A DNA stretch of 64,000 nt from NCBI GenBank assembly GCA_018524725.1, contig JAEUWP010000462.1, forward strand, positions 62,001 to 126,000, written 5' to 3'. This document shows positions 11,924 through 25,611 of this stretch, piece after piece (position 1 is the stretch's first letter; every line of letters starts with the position of its first letter). Position numbers and translations under genes: made by a program. Source of the DNA: Podaxis mareebaensis. Taxonomy: Eukaryota; Basidiomycota; Agaricomycetes; Agaricales; Agaricaceae. A model generated the notes under the pieces. It worked only from the letters and a program-made list of their open reading frames with translations, made no database searches and had not been told where the DNA came from.

Positions 11924-14900
11924 ATGGACCCTCGCAGAGCACAACCCCAGGAAACATACGACCTCCGCGACCACCTCGTAGCCGACGACTCGGAAGACAT
12001 GCAGGCTCATGCCGATGCCGCTGCCGCTCACGATGTCGAACCTCGCTCTGTCCTTGACGACGACTCGGACGGCGAAGACGGTGAAGACTACATCGAAGAC
12101 GACCGCTCTTCTTCCCTCTCTATACCCAACGAATCTATCGACTTTGACCTCGTCTACTCATTGCATAGCTTCGCAGCTACAGTCGAGGGTCAGGCAAACG
12201 TCGTCAAGGGGGATAGACTCTTTCTTATAGATGACAGCAACAGCTATTGGTGGCTCGTCCGTGTACTCAAGACTCAGGAAGTCGGGTACATACCTGCTGA
12301 AAACATCGAGACGCCTTTTGAGCGTCTTGCGAGGTTGAATAAACATAGAAATGTCGATGTGAGTTGTCCTCCCTGCTGTTGTCGTTCATACTTTATATTT
12401 GACGTGGGGGTTGTGTGTGGACTATTTAGTTGGCATCAGCAACTCAGGCTGAGATGCAAGGCGACCTTAATGCTTCACAAGATAGACTACGACTGAGAGC
12501 GGCTGGTCAGACTCCGTCACCTGTTCCTGGGGGACGTGGCGGTGGGTCACAGTCGGCAGGGAGGCGGTTGACGTTTACGTCGGCTATGTCCGTGCACCGA
12601 TACGCGCCGGCCATTTGGGACGAGGAGGAGGAAGAGGAAGAGGATATTGAGTTTGATGAGAGAGAGTATATGATTACGGACCCGGATTTGGCGGAGGATG
12701 AAACGATGAGGGGTGGGGAGTATGGTCATCCTGGGTCGGGTATGGAGGTGGACGATGAGGATGATGCGGCTATGGAGGAGATGCAGGCTCGAGCGAAGGC
12801 TATCATGGATGCTGCCGGGGCTACTGCTGCAGGAGGCGGAACTGGTGCTGGGGTGCCCGAGGCGTTGCAGCCTGGAGCTGCTGCCGGGAGGGATGCTCAA
12901 CAGCAAATGACGAGGCAGCAGCAGGCGCAGATGATGGCGCAACAGCAACAACAGGAGCAGCAGGCTATCGCTCAGCAGCAGCAGCAACAACAACAACAAT
13001 GGGCCGCGCAACAACAGCAGCAGCAGCAACAACAGCAACCGAAGGAATTGAAGACGTCGAGTTCGAGGGAGCGTTTGGCTCCCCCTGATGCTTTACGTCC
13101 CGGTTCTATATCTCCCAACGGTCGACAGCTTGATCCTGCAGAAGTGACAGAAACAGTCAGAAGAACGATTACACCTAGTGTCGCGCGTGATGATGACAGA
13201 GGATACGCACCGGCGCCTGCGCTCCAGCGAGAGGACGAGCGTGCCAAGAGGATTAGGGAGGAGGAAGAGGAAGCTGCTAGGAAACGTGCTAAAGGAGGCA
13301 AAGACAAGTCACCTTCACCGTCACCTGCTGCTCAGAAATCGGCAAGCGGCAAATTACGCAAGTCGGAACCTGCCAAAGAGTCAGAAGAAGAGAATAATGG
13401 TGGAAAGAAGAAGAGGGGTGGTGTATTTAGTGGATTGTTTGGTGGGCGGAAGAAGGAAAAGGAGAAGTCGAAGGAGAAGAATGCGTCCGTCACGTCTTTT
13501 GATAGTGCGGAAATTCGAGCGTCGGAGGAGTCGAGCAAGTCGAGTCGGCCGTCTGCTTCCGGTTCGGATGGTGTTATCTCACCGACGACAAACCTCGCCA
13601 TGCAACAGCAGCAGCAGCAACAACAACAGTCGGTCGCTATGCGTGCAGGTGTTGATCCCAAACAAGCACCTTCGACTCCTGAGAGGGACCCACAGGTCTC
13701 TCAACACGCATCTCAACTTCGTCAACGCGACCAACAGCAACAGGCGCTCTATCAGCAGCAGTATCTCAGCCGTTCGCCGTCCTCGCCACCAGAGGCCCAA
13801 CCTTCCCTTGGGCTATGGTCTGCTTCTGCCGTCCTTGGTAATTATGGTACTGGGTCGACTGGTACACCCAGTGGTCTTGGCCCACCTGCTCCCCGTCCTC
13901 GTCCAGGCTCACTCATTCTCACTTCATCATCCATGGATGGCTCACTCCCCGGTGTTCAGCAAGAACTTTCTGTTATTCGTATCTTTGCGGGCAAGAATCT
14001 ACAGACTGATGCCACGTTCAAAACCGCCCTACTCAATTCTTCCACTATCGCATCTGACCTCGTTCGTCAGGCTATCCAGCGTTTCCGACTCCCTGGCGGT
14101 GAAGATCAGAGTGACTATTACCTTACCGTCAAACAAGTTGAAGGCGGCACATCCACTGTGCTTCAGGATCATGAAAACCCGCTTGTGGTGTTTGAGACGC
14201 TTGTTAATGAGGCTATGGAGATGCCCAAAGTCAAACGGAGTAGTATGGGGAGTATCAGCTCCGTGTCGAGTAACTTGTCTATGCACCCCGCGATCAAGAA
14301 GTTGCCGATGAATGACTTTACGGATGATTCGACGGTCAGGTTTTATTTGAATAAAAAGAGCGAGGAGGGAGTGGATAGTCTGTTGGGGCATGAAGGGGAT
14401 GATAATGTTGCTGAGATGTCGCACGGGAGCCCTGGTGGAGAGACGAATGTGGCCATTCTTGGAGATACGATTGTGCAGAGTCCGAGGAATCAGTATTTGA
14501 CGGTATCGACTAGTGGAATTCCGGTGACGCCGGAACGGTTCTCGTCCCCCTCGATTCGGTTCGCTGTGCAGTTGGTCATTTATCGGGAGGACTTGCCGGA
14601 CGATATGGTGTTCCATCCTACGACTGAGGCGATTGTGTTCAAGGATCAGTTGAGGGAATCTGAGGCGTCGGCACAGGCGGTCGTGAACCCGAATATGAGG
14701 AAGAAGGTTTTCATGTTCCCGAAGAATGTGACGGTGGCGGAGGTGATTGAGTTGGGATTGGAGAGGTTTGGGATTTTGGAGGGTGTGGTGGATGGTGGAG
14801 ATGAGGTTGAGGATAAGATGACGAAGAGGAGGAGTTCGGGGAGGGTTAGGTATGGTTTGTGGGTTAGTGTTAATGGTCAAGGTGCGTGTTTTTTTTTGTT

Positions 14901-16680
14901 TCTTTGGCGTCGTTGGCGTGTACTGATTCTTGAAGAAGAACGTGAATTGACGCCCTCGAGCAAAGTTGTTGATGCGTTCCCTCGTCCGCCTGTTTTCCGC
15001 TCACCAGATCGCATGTCTGGAAGCATCAAGCGCCGATCCGTGGACTCGGCACAGCTTCTTGGGAACATGGACGACGTGCAGCCCGACGATCCCGTATTCC
15101 TCCTCCGACGGGCGGTTTCATATAGAAACTCGACGTCGAGGCATCGGATATCGGCACCTCTCGACGAGATTGCGTTGCAGAAGATGCATAGGGCCAGCGC
15201 GTCGAGTGGTTTCTCACAGGCTTCCGGAGACTCAGCGACTCATCATGGTCACTCACAAGGATCTCACGCGCAGGCACATAGACAGCCATCTGCGCAGGAA
15301 ATTATCGCAGCTCAGCGTGTGGCCACACGCGCGAACCAAATGGCTATACTCTCCGCACAGCCAAACCCATTGCGTGGGACTGACATCCTCCTTCCTGATA
15401 ATGCCCTCCTTCGTAGCTCCCGGTATGATTCGACTGAACGTATGCGGTATTCGTACGTTGAGCCCGACGGCGAGACACATGATATTAGTGATATCATTGA
15501 AGCGGAGTGGAAGGACCATCCTGAAGCCGGGCTTGGGAAGAATGATTTGTTGGCGAGCGTGGTTGGCGCTGGTGCTGGTGCTGGAGGGAGTAACCAACAA
15601 GGTCTTGGAGCGAATTTGGACAGGGTGTTGAGTAGGATTCGGAATGGGAAGGTTGGGAGGGAGAAGGAGGTTGGATCTGTTGCGTTGTCAGTTTCTATTG
15701 AGGGTGTCGATGACACGGATGGGGACGGGGATAATGATGAGGAGGGAGGGGAAAATGTGGATGAGGAAGGAGAGGGTGATAGTGTTGTTGAGGATACACT
15801 TGTGGTGGGAGGACTTGGGGGCGGTGTTGGGAGGGAGAGTAGGAGGGAGAGCCATAACTCGATGCCTTCTGTTTCGGAGTACTCGGTTGACGATAGCGTG
15901 CAGAATGTGGCCATGACTGGCGAATCGAGGTCAAGATCCGTCACACCAGGCTCTGCAGGCTTTGTTTCGCGCATGCCTGGTGCTACTTCTGCTGCTACTG
16001 CTATTGCTGCCACTGCAGGCGTCACTGTTGCGGCGAGTCGCACACATACCCATTCGCGGTCCGTTTCATCTATGAGTTCGGATGAAAGAGCGGACAGATC
16101 ATCCCCGATATTGCCTAGACCCAGCACGTCGACACCAACTGGACGAGCGGCAGCCGATAGGAGGCAACCGTCACTTGCGAGTGTGATGTCAGACTCGACA
16201 TCGGGATATGTCACGCCCCCGCCGCATCCACTTCCACCGCAAGTTTATGAGAGTCCGAGGTCGTTTGCGAGTGGAAATACTAATACCAGTGAAGCGTCGA
16301 AGAGTGGCGCGAGTCCGAGTGGTAGTGGTACGAGCTCGAGGAGGAGAGGGCCCGTTATACCCAAGGATGATTTCGGGATTTCGCATATGATGGCGATTAT
16401 TGAGTATAAAGCCGCACAGGCGAAGAGTAGGGAGAATGAGGGGCGGGAGAAGGAGAGGAGTGTGGATGTGGTGGATGAGAGGCTGTTTGGGACGCCTGTA
16501 GACCTGGAGAAGTTGCACCCGCAAGTGAGGGATATATTTGAGGGTGGGTTTAAGATGTTGGAGGAGATGGATAAGGTGAGTTCAGGGTTCCGCTCGTGTT
16601 TCTTTATGATGTGATACTCATATCGATTCTCCTCGCAGGTATTGGATAGTTACGTGCAGCCATCGATTGGTGCATTCTAA
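11924..16680 (+). CDS. SH3 plus Ras-association-like scaffold, Bud14/Tea4-like polarity protein
   Basis: Four exons (11924-12358, 12430-14881, 14936-16575, 16639-16680) give 1522 codons. An SH3 domain lies at residues ~75-140 (VYSLHSFAATVEGQANVVKG, NSYWWLVRVL, GYIPAENIETP, LNKHRN). This is the distinctive SH3 type of fungal Bud14/Tea4 proteins, which link polarity landmarks, actin cables and PP1 phosphatase at growth sites. Acidic and polyglutamine stretches follow (Q tracts at about 12,895-13,040 and 13,600-13,630), with a Lys-rich block KGGKDKS...GGKKKRGG. A Ras-association-like ubiquitin fold is suggested at about 13,960-14,350 (ELSVIRIFAGKNLQTDATFK ... DSTVRFYLNKK). A conserved middle part (RFAVQLVIYREDLPDDMVFH) and a conserved C-terminus (GGFKMLEEMDKVLDSYV) complete it. 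The SH3 identity is firm; the RA call and polarity role are inference from the family. Confidence 0.82.
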
Positions 16681-19020
16681 TTGCGAACGACGACTGAGTC
16701 ATCTCGGTTAATAGCCCTCTCTTTATTTTTTTTGATACCTGCTCGCCTGCTTATAATCATTTATCTCGCCCTTCCTTTGTTGACAGTCCGACACTCCTTT
16801 TCTGTCCTCGTTAATCTCGTCTTTCTTTGTGTCTTGTTGTCTTGGTTGAAGGTACCTTTGTGTATCTGGTAATTTGGCTTCCTTATCTACGTCATGCACC
16901 ACCGTGTATTGGTTCGTTCCCCTATTGTTTTTTTTTCGCGTTATGATATGTTATTTGAATACCCCTGTGTGGATCTCCGACTCCATTTTATAGATGTTCA
17001 ACGCGACGAGCATATGAGAGGGTGATGGTAAGTAAATCCAAGGTATCGAAGTATCAAGATAATAGCGCCCACAGGTGCGATATTCCCCAGGACCTCGACT
17101 TCTTATCTACCTGGCTCGACTGTTAAATACCCGGAGTTTAGTCCCTTTATCGATGATAAATTCCTTGGAAACTCGTTTTACCTTCAGTTCGAGCAGATCC
17201 TCCGGCATGACGTAGGGATTTCCGCCCTAAGGAAATAAATACTCTATTTATCGCATGTGGACTGTGAAGCAGGGGCAGCACACTGGCAAAGCCACAAATA
17301 CCCCCTTCGGTTGCGCCTCTTTCTGATAAGCTAGAGGTACCCAACGATCCTTGAAGAGGGGTAGTGCTCCTTACAACGACGAAGAATGCGAGCACGGTTG
17401 TGTTCGTCAACCGATGAGCTTCGTTACCGAGTAAGAGCGTCCCGAGGGTAAAGATAGGACGAAGAGAGGCGGGTTTGAGGAATAAAAGAGGATAGTTAGG
17501 AGACGTCGGAGGGTTTTCGGGTGGTCTGATGAGCTTAGAACGCAAACGCGGGGTGATATTCGCTAGCGACTACTACAGAGGATTGAGTTTTTGTAGATCC
17601 AGAAAGAATTAACTACTAGATTTGCACATGGAACAGAAATAGCAAAAGGAACGAAACCAACTAGACCGAAATCAAGCGGAAATTAAACTACCAACTTTAT
17701 GAAACAGGTACAGTAAGACACGAGAACAAAAGAGAATACATATTGTAAACAATAACCAGGAGGAGAGGCATAGACGGCGGAGATTCGAATGATCAGTACT
17801 TCAACTATAGCATATAGCCAGGCTTAAATGGTACAGTACCTATAGACAGTCGCAGGTGATAACGGAGACGAGAAGACGAATACAAAATTACAATAGCTGA
17901 TAGACGGAGGGAAAGGAATAAAGAAGTGGGCGGACGGGTAGAAAAATGGATCTGGTCCCTTGGGCGTCTTGCGAGTGAGCGCTCCGCTTGCTAGGACTGG
18001 CTATTGTCGGAAGTGTCATGAGACGGGCGAGAAACATTGATTTCTCGAGTAGGCGAATGAACGGCTCCACATCCTGGCACGGCGAAGTCTGCATGGTCTT
18101 CAGTGACACCGATTTCACTGAGGGTCACCGAACACCAACCCTTCAACAGCAATGGGTCGATGTATATATACAGATTCCTTTTCTAAAGATAGGCTTTAAG
18201 GTTGTGTGTAAACAATTTACTTAGGATTCCAGGCGGGTAGGGCTGTAACTACTGTATGAAGCCCGTAAGAATACAAGCCCTGAGTTTGGTGTCTCATGGC
18301 GAAACATGAAATTGATCGAGGAATTGTGGGATTGGATTTGATGATAAGCCTGGAGGGAAGATAGGAGCTCAATGCGATAGCAGGATGTACTGATGTAGGT
18401 AATCGATAAGGAAGAGAAGGCTCCTCAGTGGTGAGACCGGTAAACATCGATAGGGCCAAAGATATTAATCGCAACATGAAACATTTGTAATTGATTCCTG
18501 CCTTTCACGTTACGATATGTTGCAACACTCTTTCCATAAATCTTCAATGGATAATAGCAGCCGGGATGAACATGCGTTGTATAGCTTGTTGCGGCACGCA
18601 CATGACAGTGCTGCTATGGTCTTGGCCCTGTCATGACTGGATTGTTCGGTGGCTCAAGGCAGGGAAATGACTGAATATGATTCTAATCATTTCTCGCGGT
18701 GAGGTCGGCTCACACCCACCAAGTCATGACCAATTCATCAATGTGGATGCCGTGTGGCGCCGTAGAATGACACGAGGCGGGAGGAGCATGGCGGGAATGC
18801 CTGATATAGAAATTCCGCCCTATGCCCACATTGTTCGGTGCCGCATGTTGATGCGGATGTGATGCGTGACATTACAGTCTTCCGCATAGATGATCCCTTG
18901 GAGACTGCCACCCTTCGGCTTTATCAGGGCCTACCACTATATATATGGCCACGATAGGAGGCATGACTATCATACGTGTTGTCTGCGGCACATCACTTCC
19001 TCCAACATTCATCTTGAAAT
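16681..19020. other. 2.3-kb spacer, no gene recognised
   Basis: The first few hundred bases are T-rich and fit a 3' UTR and terminator of the SH3 gene. Open frames on both strands (for example 17147-17545 minus) have no family resemblance and no plausible splice partners. Just before the next gene, TATATATATGG at about 18938 lies some 80 bp upstream of the ATG at 19021 and is a likely TATA box. Confidence 0.5.
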
Positions 19021-22000
19021 ATGCCGCACTCAGCTGAAGGGGTTGCTTTCTTGACGCGTCTCAGTACGCTCCCTGACAAGCCTGGCGTCGATCTCGACCC
19101 GGTGCTCAAACCATCTCTCGATGAAGAACACGAGTTGCGGAAACTCTTCGCGCAGGACAAGACCAACTCGAGACTGGACAACCCGCACGTTGGCCTCGTC
19201 GACGTGTTCGGGCCTGGCACAGACGCGATTCGCGAGACACGTGCACGCGTCGTCGACGATACTAACGAGGACAGTCTTTCAGGAAAATATATCATGCCAC
19301 TCAAGGGCAACCAAAGGAGGAAAGACGGTGAAGCATCGATGGTCGCTGATCTGGATGAGTTCAGGAAAAATTGGTCCATCTTCACTGAGGGCAGTTTGTC
19401 GCAGTTGTTCGATTGGAGTAACGTGATTGCGGCTGGCGGAGCTGTTCTTTCTGCCTTGTTGCCTTTGCCTGAAGAGAGCAAGAAGAGCAAGAGGGCGATT
19501 AGGAAGTATTATCATTCAACAGCGTTCCCTTCATCCGACGTGGACTTGTTTTTGTGGGGCTTGACTCCGGAGCAGGTAGACGCTCAGTCCTTTGCCACTG
19601 AATGCTGCGCTAATCATATCCTATAGGCTGAGAAGAAGATCATTGCGATTTATGAGGCCGTCAGAGACTCGGTTCCTTGGGACGTTACGTGTATTCGTAC
19701 CAAACATACCGTCTCCATTCATTGTGGGTCTCAGGGCTTCAGGAGCATACATTCATCTAACCGCTTCCTTCTTAGCTCAGTACCCTTATCGCTCGGTCCA
19801 AATTGTACTGAGGTTATATCGATCCCCAGCTGAAGTTTTGGCTGGATTCGACATTGATGCACCGTGCTGCGCTTATGACGGTTCGTGTGTTTGGCTACCT
19901 ATGGTGATATTTCGCTAAGCATATCTGCAAACCTTAGGTGAACACGTCTGGGCCAACCCTCGCGCCATCACAGCCATGATGCGTCAGTGCAACACGATCG
20001 ACGTCACAAGGCGCTCTCCCTCCTATGAGGTCCGTCTCGCGAAGTACGCGAAACGTGGTTTCGAGGTCTATGTTCCCAACCTTAGGCGCAAGGATGTCGA
20101 CCCAACCGTATGCATATCCCTACCCCTCGCCTACATTGGTACATCTCACTTAATTTTGGCACCAGATCTACGAACGCTCCATAGCCAAGATCGAGGGGCT
20201 TGCCCGCCTTCTTGTGCTTGAAAAACTCCACAATGCTGATGAGCGATATCAATTCCTCGAATCCCGCCGCCGTCTCCGTGGGCGCCCCTTTGCACTTCGT
20301 CGGCCCGGAAACAAGAAAAAGCGCAAGTACAAGGGTGATCTGAAGGCTGATACTGGGGGATTGGAGATGAATGATTACGATGTTGCATCGTTGCATATTC
20401 CGTATGGACCGGGCTGGGATGCGAGGAGGATCGAGAAATTGGTTTATCAGACGGTATGTTGCGTTGTGTTCCCGAAGTGTCACTTAAGCAAGCTGACTTG
20501 ATGTCACCGCTAGGATCTCGGGATGAACTCGACTTTTAACCCTAAGAATAAGGGACGGCGTCTCCATCGCCACCCCGCGTTCTTCGGTACAGTCGAAGAA
20601 TGTATGGAAGACTGTTGCGAGGTACATTCCTTACATTCTCCATCTAACGTAAACTCCATCTCATGTTTTCTCAAGCACTGTCCGGAGCCGATTGATGAAG
20701 ACGAACGCACACTCCAGAAGGAAGAAGACGAGAACTACATCCGCGGTCGTATCTCCTTTATCCAAGAAAACCCTGGGCGTCAAACCCTCTCTGGCAGCTT
20801 CAACCCAATCGACGAAGGTGAATGGTCCGAGCAAGTTTACATCCGGCCAATTCAAAAACTCTTCCACGCCATCGCTGCGCATGATCTGAACCTCGTAAAA
20901 ACGCTTCTGGAAGAAAACAAGACCAACCTTACAATTGATTTGCGGAACCGTGATCACGTAGGCCGTACGGCGTTACATCTGGCGGTTTTGGTGAAAGATG
21001 AGGAGATTGCGAGGGTGCTTATTGATGAGGGATGTAGGATGATTGCGAGGCTTGTGGATGGAAGGACAGCGTTGCATTTGGCGGCTCAGTACGGGATGGA
21101 TGGGTTGATCGAGAAGATGTTTGAGAAGAGTAAACTGAATAAGGAGGAAGCGGAGAAGAAGGAGAGAGAGAAAAGGAAGGTCAAGGAGGACGAAGATAGG
21201 GATGAGAAGACGAAGGATGAGGCTGGCCCGTCGGATACGAGTCCTGACGTTGAAAGGCCTTCGTCAGAGGATGACTGGAGCTCAGATGAGAATGATGGAA
21301 ACGTGGAGACTGTTCCGATGGATGTCGATGACGACCAGGGAGAAGATTCGGATTACGACCACTGTGGTGACGACGGGGACAGCAAGAAGAAAGCAAAGGA
21401 GCCACAACCTGATGGTGAAGTCCCCGAAGACGAAGAAGATGAACCCGACGTTCTAGATGTCAATCTGGGAGACTGGGACCAAGGCTTCACACCCCTCTGT
21501 TACGCCGTCCTCTATAGCACGCGCTCTACTGTTGGCCTCCTCCTCAAAAACGGTGCTGATCCAAACCAAGCCGCAGTCCCATCCTCTACCGGTTGGGAGT
21601 CGAAGAAGAACCTCCTCCCCCTCTTCCTTACCCTCGTGCGTTCCGATGAGGATGTCGGTGCCGACATTGCTGAGTGCCTCATCGAGGGTGGTGCCACGGC
21701 GTCCACTGCTGATATGAACCTGGTTACAAATCTCCATCACGCGGTGCTTGCAAAGAAAGTGAAGATCTTGGATGTATTCTTGAGGAAGGATCCGGGAGCG
21801 AAGAAGGCGTTAGACTTCCCATCAGCGAACTATGGGACCGTCAGGTTCCCGGTAGTGTCTGCTGTTGCGAGGCGTGGCTACGCCACGCTATTGACTTTAT
21901 TGGCGTACGGAGCAAAGATTAATCCGACGGGGGCCGATGTTACCAGGGCAAAACTCGCTAGGTGTGTCGCCTTCACTCTTTGTCTCCATTTTTTCACTGA

Positions 22001-25000
22001 CATGTGTGCGCAGCGGCAAGTCCGAGTCACGCCTCTGGGGTTATGGCAACACTGAAGACTACGGTTGGATGATCTATCGACCTGTCGAGACGGCATTGGC
22101 CAATGGCGATTATATTATCGATGTCCTTCTCGAGCTTGATGCGGAGTTCAATGTCGGGACATTGCAATCACAGGGGAGGTACTCCGCGGAGAGGCGGACA
22201 ATTCTTGACTGGGTTGTCGACGCTCTTCAGACCGACTTGCCGAGGCGTATCGACGATGTCACCAAGGAATGCGAGGACCTCGAGAAGAAGCTTGAGAAGA
22301 AGACTTATAGCCCTCCTGAGAATATCAAGACCTGGAAGGAATATTATGATGATTTCTTTGAACGGTATACGATTGCGGAGAATGACCTTGGGATGGAGAA
22401 CAACAAGAGGCAGAGGGAGGAGAAAAAGAGGGCATTGGAGTCGATCGAGAGCACGAAGGAGTACCTGCAACATGTCCGTTCAGCACTTGAGGCGATGGGC
22501 GCGAAGACTTGGGAAGAATTGAATCCGGTTTCTGAGGATCCGAAGAAAGGACGGGTCCCCACCCACATCACTCGGTCCTACATGCCTGCTGTAGCTGACA
22601 TTAAGGAGGAACCAAAGCCCAAGTATATGCTCCTCTCCAAGAACCGTCATAACAACTTGGTGCAGCTGGACTTGTCGGAGCGGTATGATGAATTGTTCGA
22701 AGCAGCATTCAAAGGAGACGATGCGAAGATTGAGAAGCTCTGTGTACCGGGACCGGGCTCAGACGCCGTGCCTGTGCAGATCACGGTCCAGGCGCTTAAA
22801 CCGAACGATCGCCGAACAAGGACTGGTCCGTTTTTACTCGAAGCTGATGTTTTACATTACGGAGACGCTGATACTTGAATAGGTTTGACGCCACTATATG
22901 CCGCTATTGCTGGCAAAAAGTGGAACACGGCGAAGTTTATAATGGGCATAGCTGCCGCTCAGTATCATAACGAGGATGATGATGACAAAGAAGCCCTGCA
23001 GAGTGCTCTTTTTGACCTAGGTAAGTCATCATCCCATGGCCTATTGTTCCATTAGTGATATCCATTTTCTCTAGTCGATGAAGAGGACGATGTTCACATG
23101 AGCGACTGTGATAGCGACTATTCGGACGAAACGATCGACCCCCGTAAACGCCAGGAAAAATTCGTTGACATCGCCAAAAGGATCTCCGTTCGAACCGACA
23201 TCCATCCCTCCATGCTTCTTAATTTACCAGTCAGCTACTCTCTTAACAACGGAATGAAGCACTCGACTCTGGTAGTGAAGGTTATCCAGGAAAACGACTT
23301 TGAAGCCTTCGTGCATCTCCTCAATATCCAGTATTCAATTTCAACAGAACAAAACAACCAGAGGGATTTGATCCTCGATTCAATCCTCCACGCCGATAAC
23401 CCCAAGTTTCTCGATGAGTTGATCCGTCGCACGGGTGTTGGCATTGACGCCAACAGTGTTCGACAAACCTCAGGTGAAGACCATCCCATTGCCCTCAACG
23501 ACAAGAATCGGCTCTATCTTGGGTTGAACATCCACGGCAAGAAACGTGCCGACCTTGCGCGTAAAGGTGATCCAAACGCTTTAAATCAAGATGAGAAGTC
23601 AATACCGCTTGTCTGGCGGGCTGCTGGTGCCAGTGCGAAGTCCGCCATCGAATACCTTGCGTCAGAGAAACCACTCGCTGCGTACAAGTACTTTGCAACC
23701 CACGGCGAGGGCGACACTGCGGAGTGGTTGAGGCATTCGAAGGCCCTTGAGAGCTCGTTGAATGAATGGCTTGGGTGGAATATTAGCTCGCTTGGGGAGA
23801 GCCCACTGAGTACGGCAGTGCTGAGGAATGCGAAGGATGTGCTGCCGGCATTGTTTGCGAAGGCTCCAAAGCTCATGGGGTCTGCTTTGCATGCAAAGTG
23901 AGTTCGTGTTGTGGTATCCGCTGATTATATCATGTTGATGATATTCCGTTTGAAGGATTAAGTTTTTGGGCTTCAACTTGTTGCTCCTTGCAGCCGCGAG
24001 GGGCTCTGACAAGGACATTTTCGACTTCCTTTTGAAAAAGGGTGTATCTCCTCTGGAGAACGATACCGAGAGAGGGTGCGTATTTTATCTTTATATCATT
24101 CGATGCACGGTTAACGAGTGTGCCAGACGGAATATGTACCATTTGATTTGTTCCAGTAAAAATGGAGAGTTGCTTGAATATCTGCTTGAACGACTTCCTC
24201 GCGATGTCAGCGAAGAACTACTGGCACAAAGGTCGAAGAAGAAGCTTAACACGGTGCGCCGCTTGTTGTGTACCCTCTTCCAGCGCTATTGATTAAGCTT
24301 GGACATTCCAGCCCCTCCAAATTGCAGTTAAACTAGGTTCCATCCGCCTCGTCAAAGCTATCCTCGCTTTTACCCAAGACGGCCTTCTTGTCTACGACGC
24401 ACACGGATTCACGCCTCTACATAATGCACTCCGATGTGGATTCAAGGTCATCGCTGACGAGATTCTCAAAGTCATCCCTCAAGAGGGACTATATCTCGAG
24501 AACGGCGTTGGAAAGACTCCGTACGAGGATACGGAGAAGTACGCTATGAGACTGATCACTCATAGCGTCAGTGCGCAGGAGCCCTCCCCTCTCATGAACG
24601 TAAATACTGTCAATGCACTATTGAATGTTGAAGAGCTAGGGAAGGAGGTACAAAGCGTCATTGAAACCCTGAAGCGGCTTATCAACAACGGGATTCTCGA
24701 GAAGGACTCGGAGTTGGCTAACGTGTTTGAGAAGTTCGTTTCAGCCACTGAGGGACGGTTGGCCGAGGCCAAAGCCAAAGCCAAAGCAGTCGAAGAAGCT
24801 GAGGTTGAGGAGAAGAGGAGGAGCGAGAACCCTGTGGATAATAGCGCCTTAATTGAAACGTTCGTGGCGATTGCGACGGCCGTCAAGGGTAACGAAGCGA
24901 AGAGATCTCTTATTCATCTGAAAGATGTCCAGTTGTCCGTTGCGACAGATCTGAACACGATCAATCACGAGAAGGTGGCTCAAACGGGGGATGGACTTGA

Positions 25001-25082
25001 GGAAGAGGAGGATGAAGAGACACAAGAAAAGAGAAAAGGCTTGGTGTTCAGCGAAATGTCGCTCAGGTTTAGCGAGTGGTAG
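19021..25082 (+). CDS. Ankyrin-repeat protein with nucleotidyltransferase-like N-terminal domain
   Basis: Thirteen exons join to 1789 codons: 19021-19575, 19627-19723, 19776-19880, 19938-20107, 20166-20453, 20514-20621, 20676-21961, 22014-22825, 22883-23020, 23075-23897, 23956-24075, 24157-24253 and 24312-25082. The N-terminal ~300 residues show a nucleotidyltransferase pattern: AAGGAVLSALLP (Gly139-Gly140), SSDVDLFLWG (Asp173, Asp175) and GFDIDAPCCAYDG (Asp243/245), followed by RRSPSYEVRLAKYAKRGFEV. Ankyrin repeats follow at ~500-590 (RTALHLAVLVKDEEIARVLI, GRTALHLAAQYGMDGLIEKM). Then come a long acidic linker (~593-706), more repeats (~710-860), a charged coiled-coil region (~945-1030), and further repeats near the C-terminus (GFTPLHNALRCGFKVIADEI). 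No signal peptide or membrane segment is seen, so it is probably cytosolic or nuclear. Substrate and role are unknown. Similar head domains occur, as far as I recall, in ankyrin proteins of other fungi and protists. Confidence 0.85.
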
Positions 25083-25611
25083 GTACGTGTGGAAATAAAA
25101 GTCTTCTCATGGGTTGGCAGTTAGTCTCAGGCAGCTACATAGGTTTCGATAGGCTCGTAGCTCGTCAATTTATTTGACACAGATGTAACAAGTAAATTGT
25201 ATCATCTAGTTCACTTTCTATGGCGGGCTCGTTATTGGTGGTCCGGGACTATTAGTGCATTACTGAGAGGCGGACACAAGAGAAATTTAGGCATTGCGTT
25301 GGTTTATACGCTGAACGCAAATAATAAACCCGCCATATGCAAACGACCACAATTCTGCACTGTTTTCAACGACTGATTCCAATCGTCACGACCAGCTATG
25401 TAGGTGGGAACGGTGAGGCGGTAAAACTTACGACGTGAGGAGTACGATCATCCAATTGCTTCAAGCGGGGATTTGCTTCGCTGTATATTGGACAGGCAAA
25501 ACCCTACAAATGTGACTAATATCTGGCATCAACCAATAAGTACATTTTGCGGTGGGAAATAAGTAGCCTATCGTACAAAACCGACTCTGATGAGGGTGTT
25601 TCATTTTCTTG
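25083..25611. other. Convergent 3' spacer
   Basis: The stretch between the stop of the ankyrin gene and the stop of RSA3 on the other strand is AT-rich, has no protein-like frame and is probably the two 3' UTRs. Confidence 0.5.

Noticed and set aside
14029..16214. Long minus-strand frames (283 and 300 codons) opposite the SH3 scaffold gene
   Set aside because: They are antisense shadows of a well-supported coding exon with skewed codon use. Their translations are low-complexity His/Arg/Pro or Ser/Pro strings with no domain.
17147..17545. 132-codon minus-strand frame downstream of the SH3 gene
   Set aside because: It has no domain and no splice partners, and its composition is unlike the confident genes nearby.
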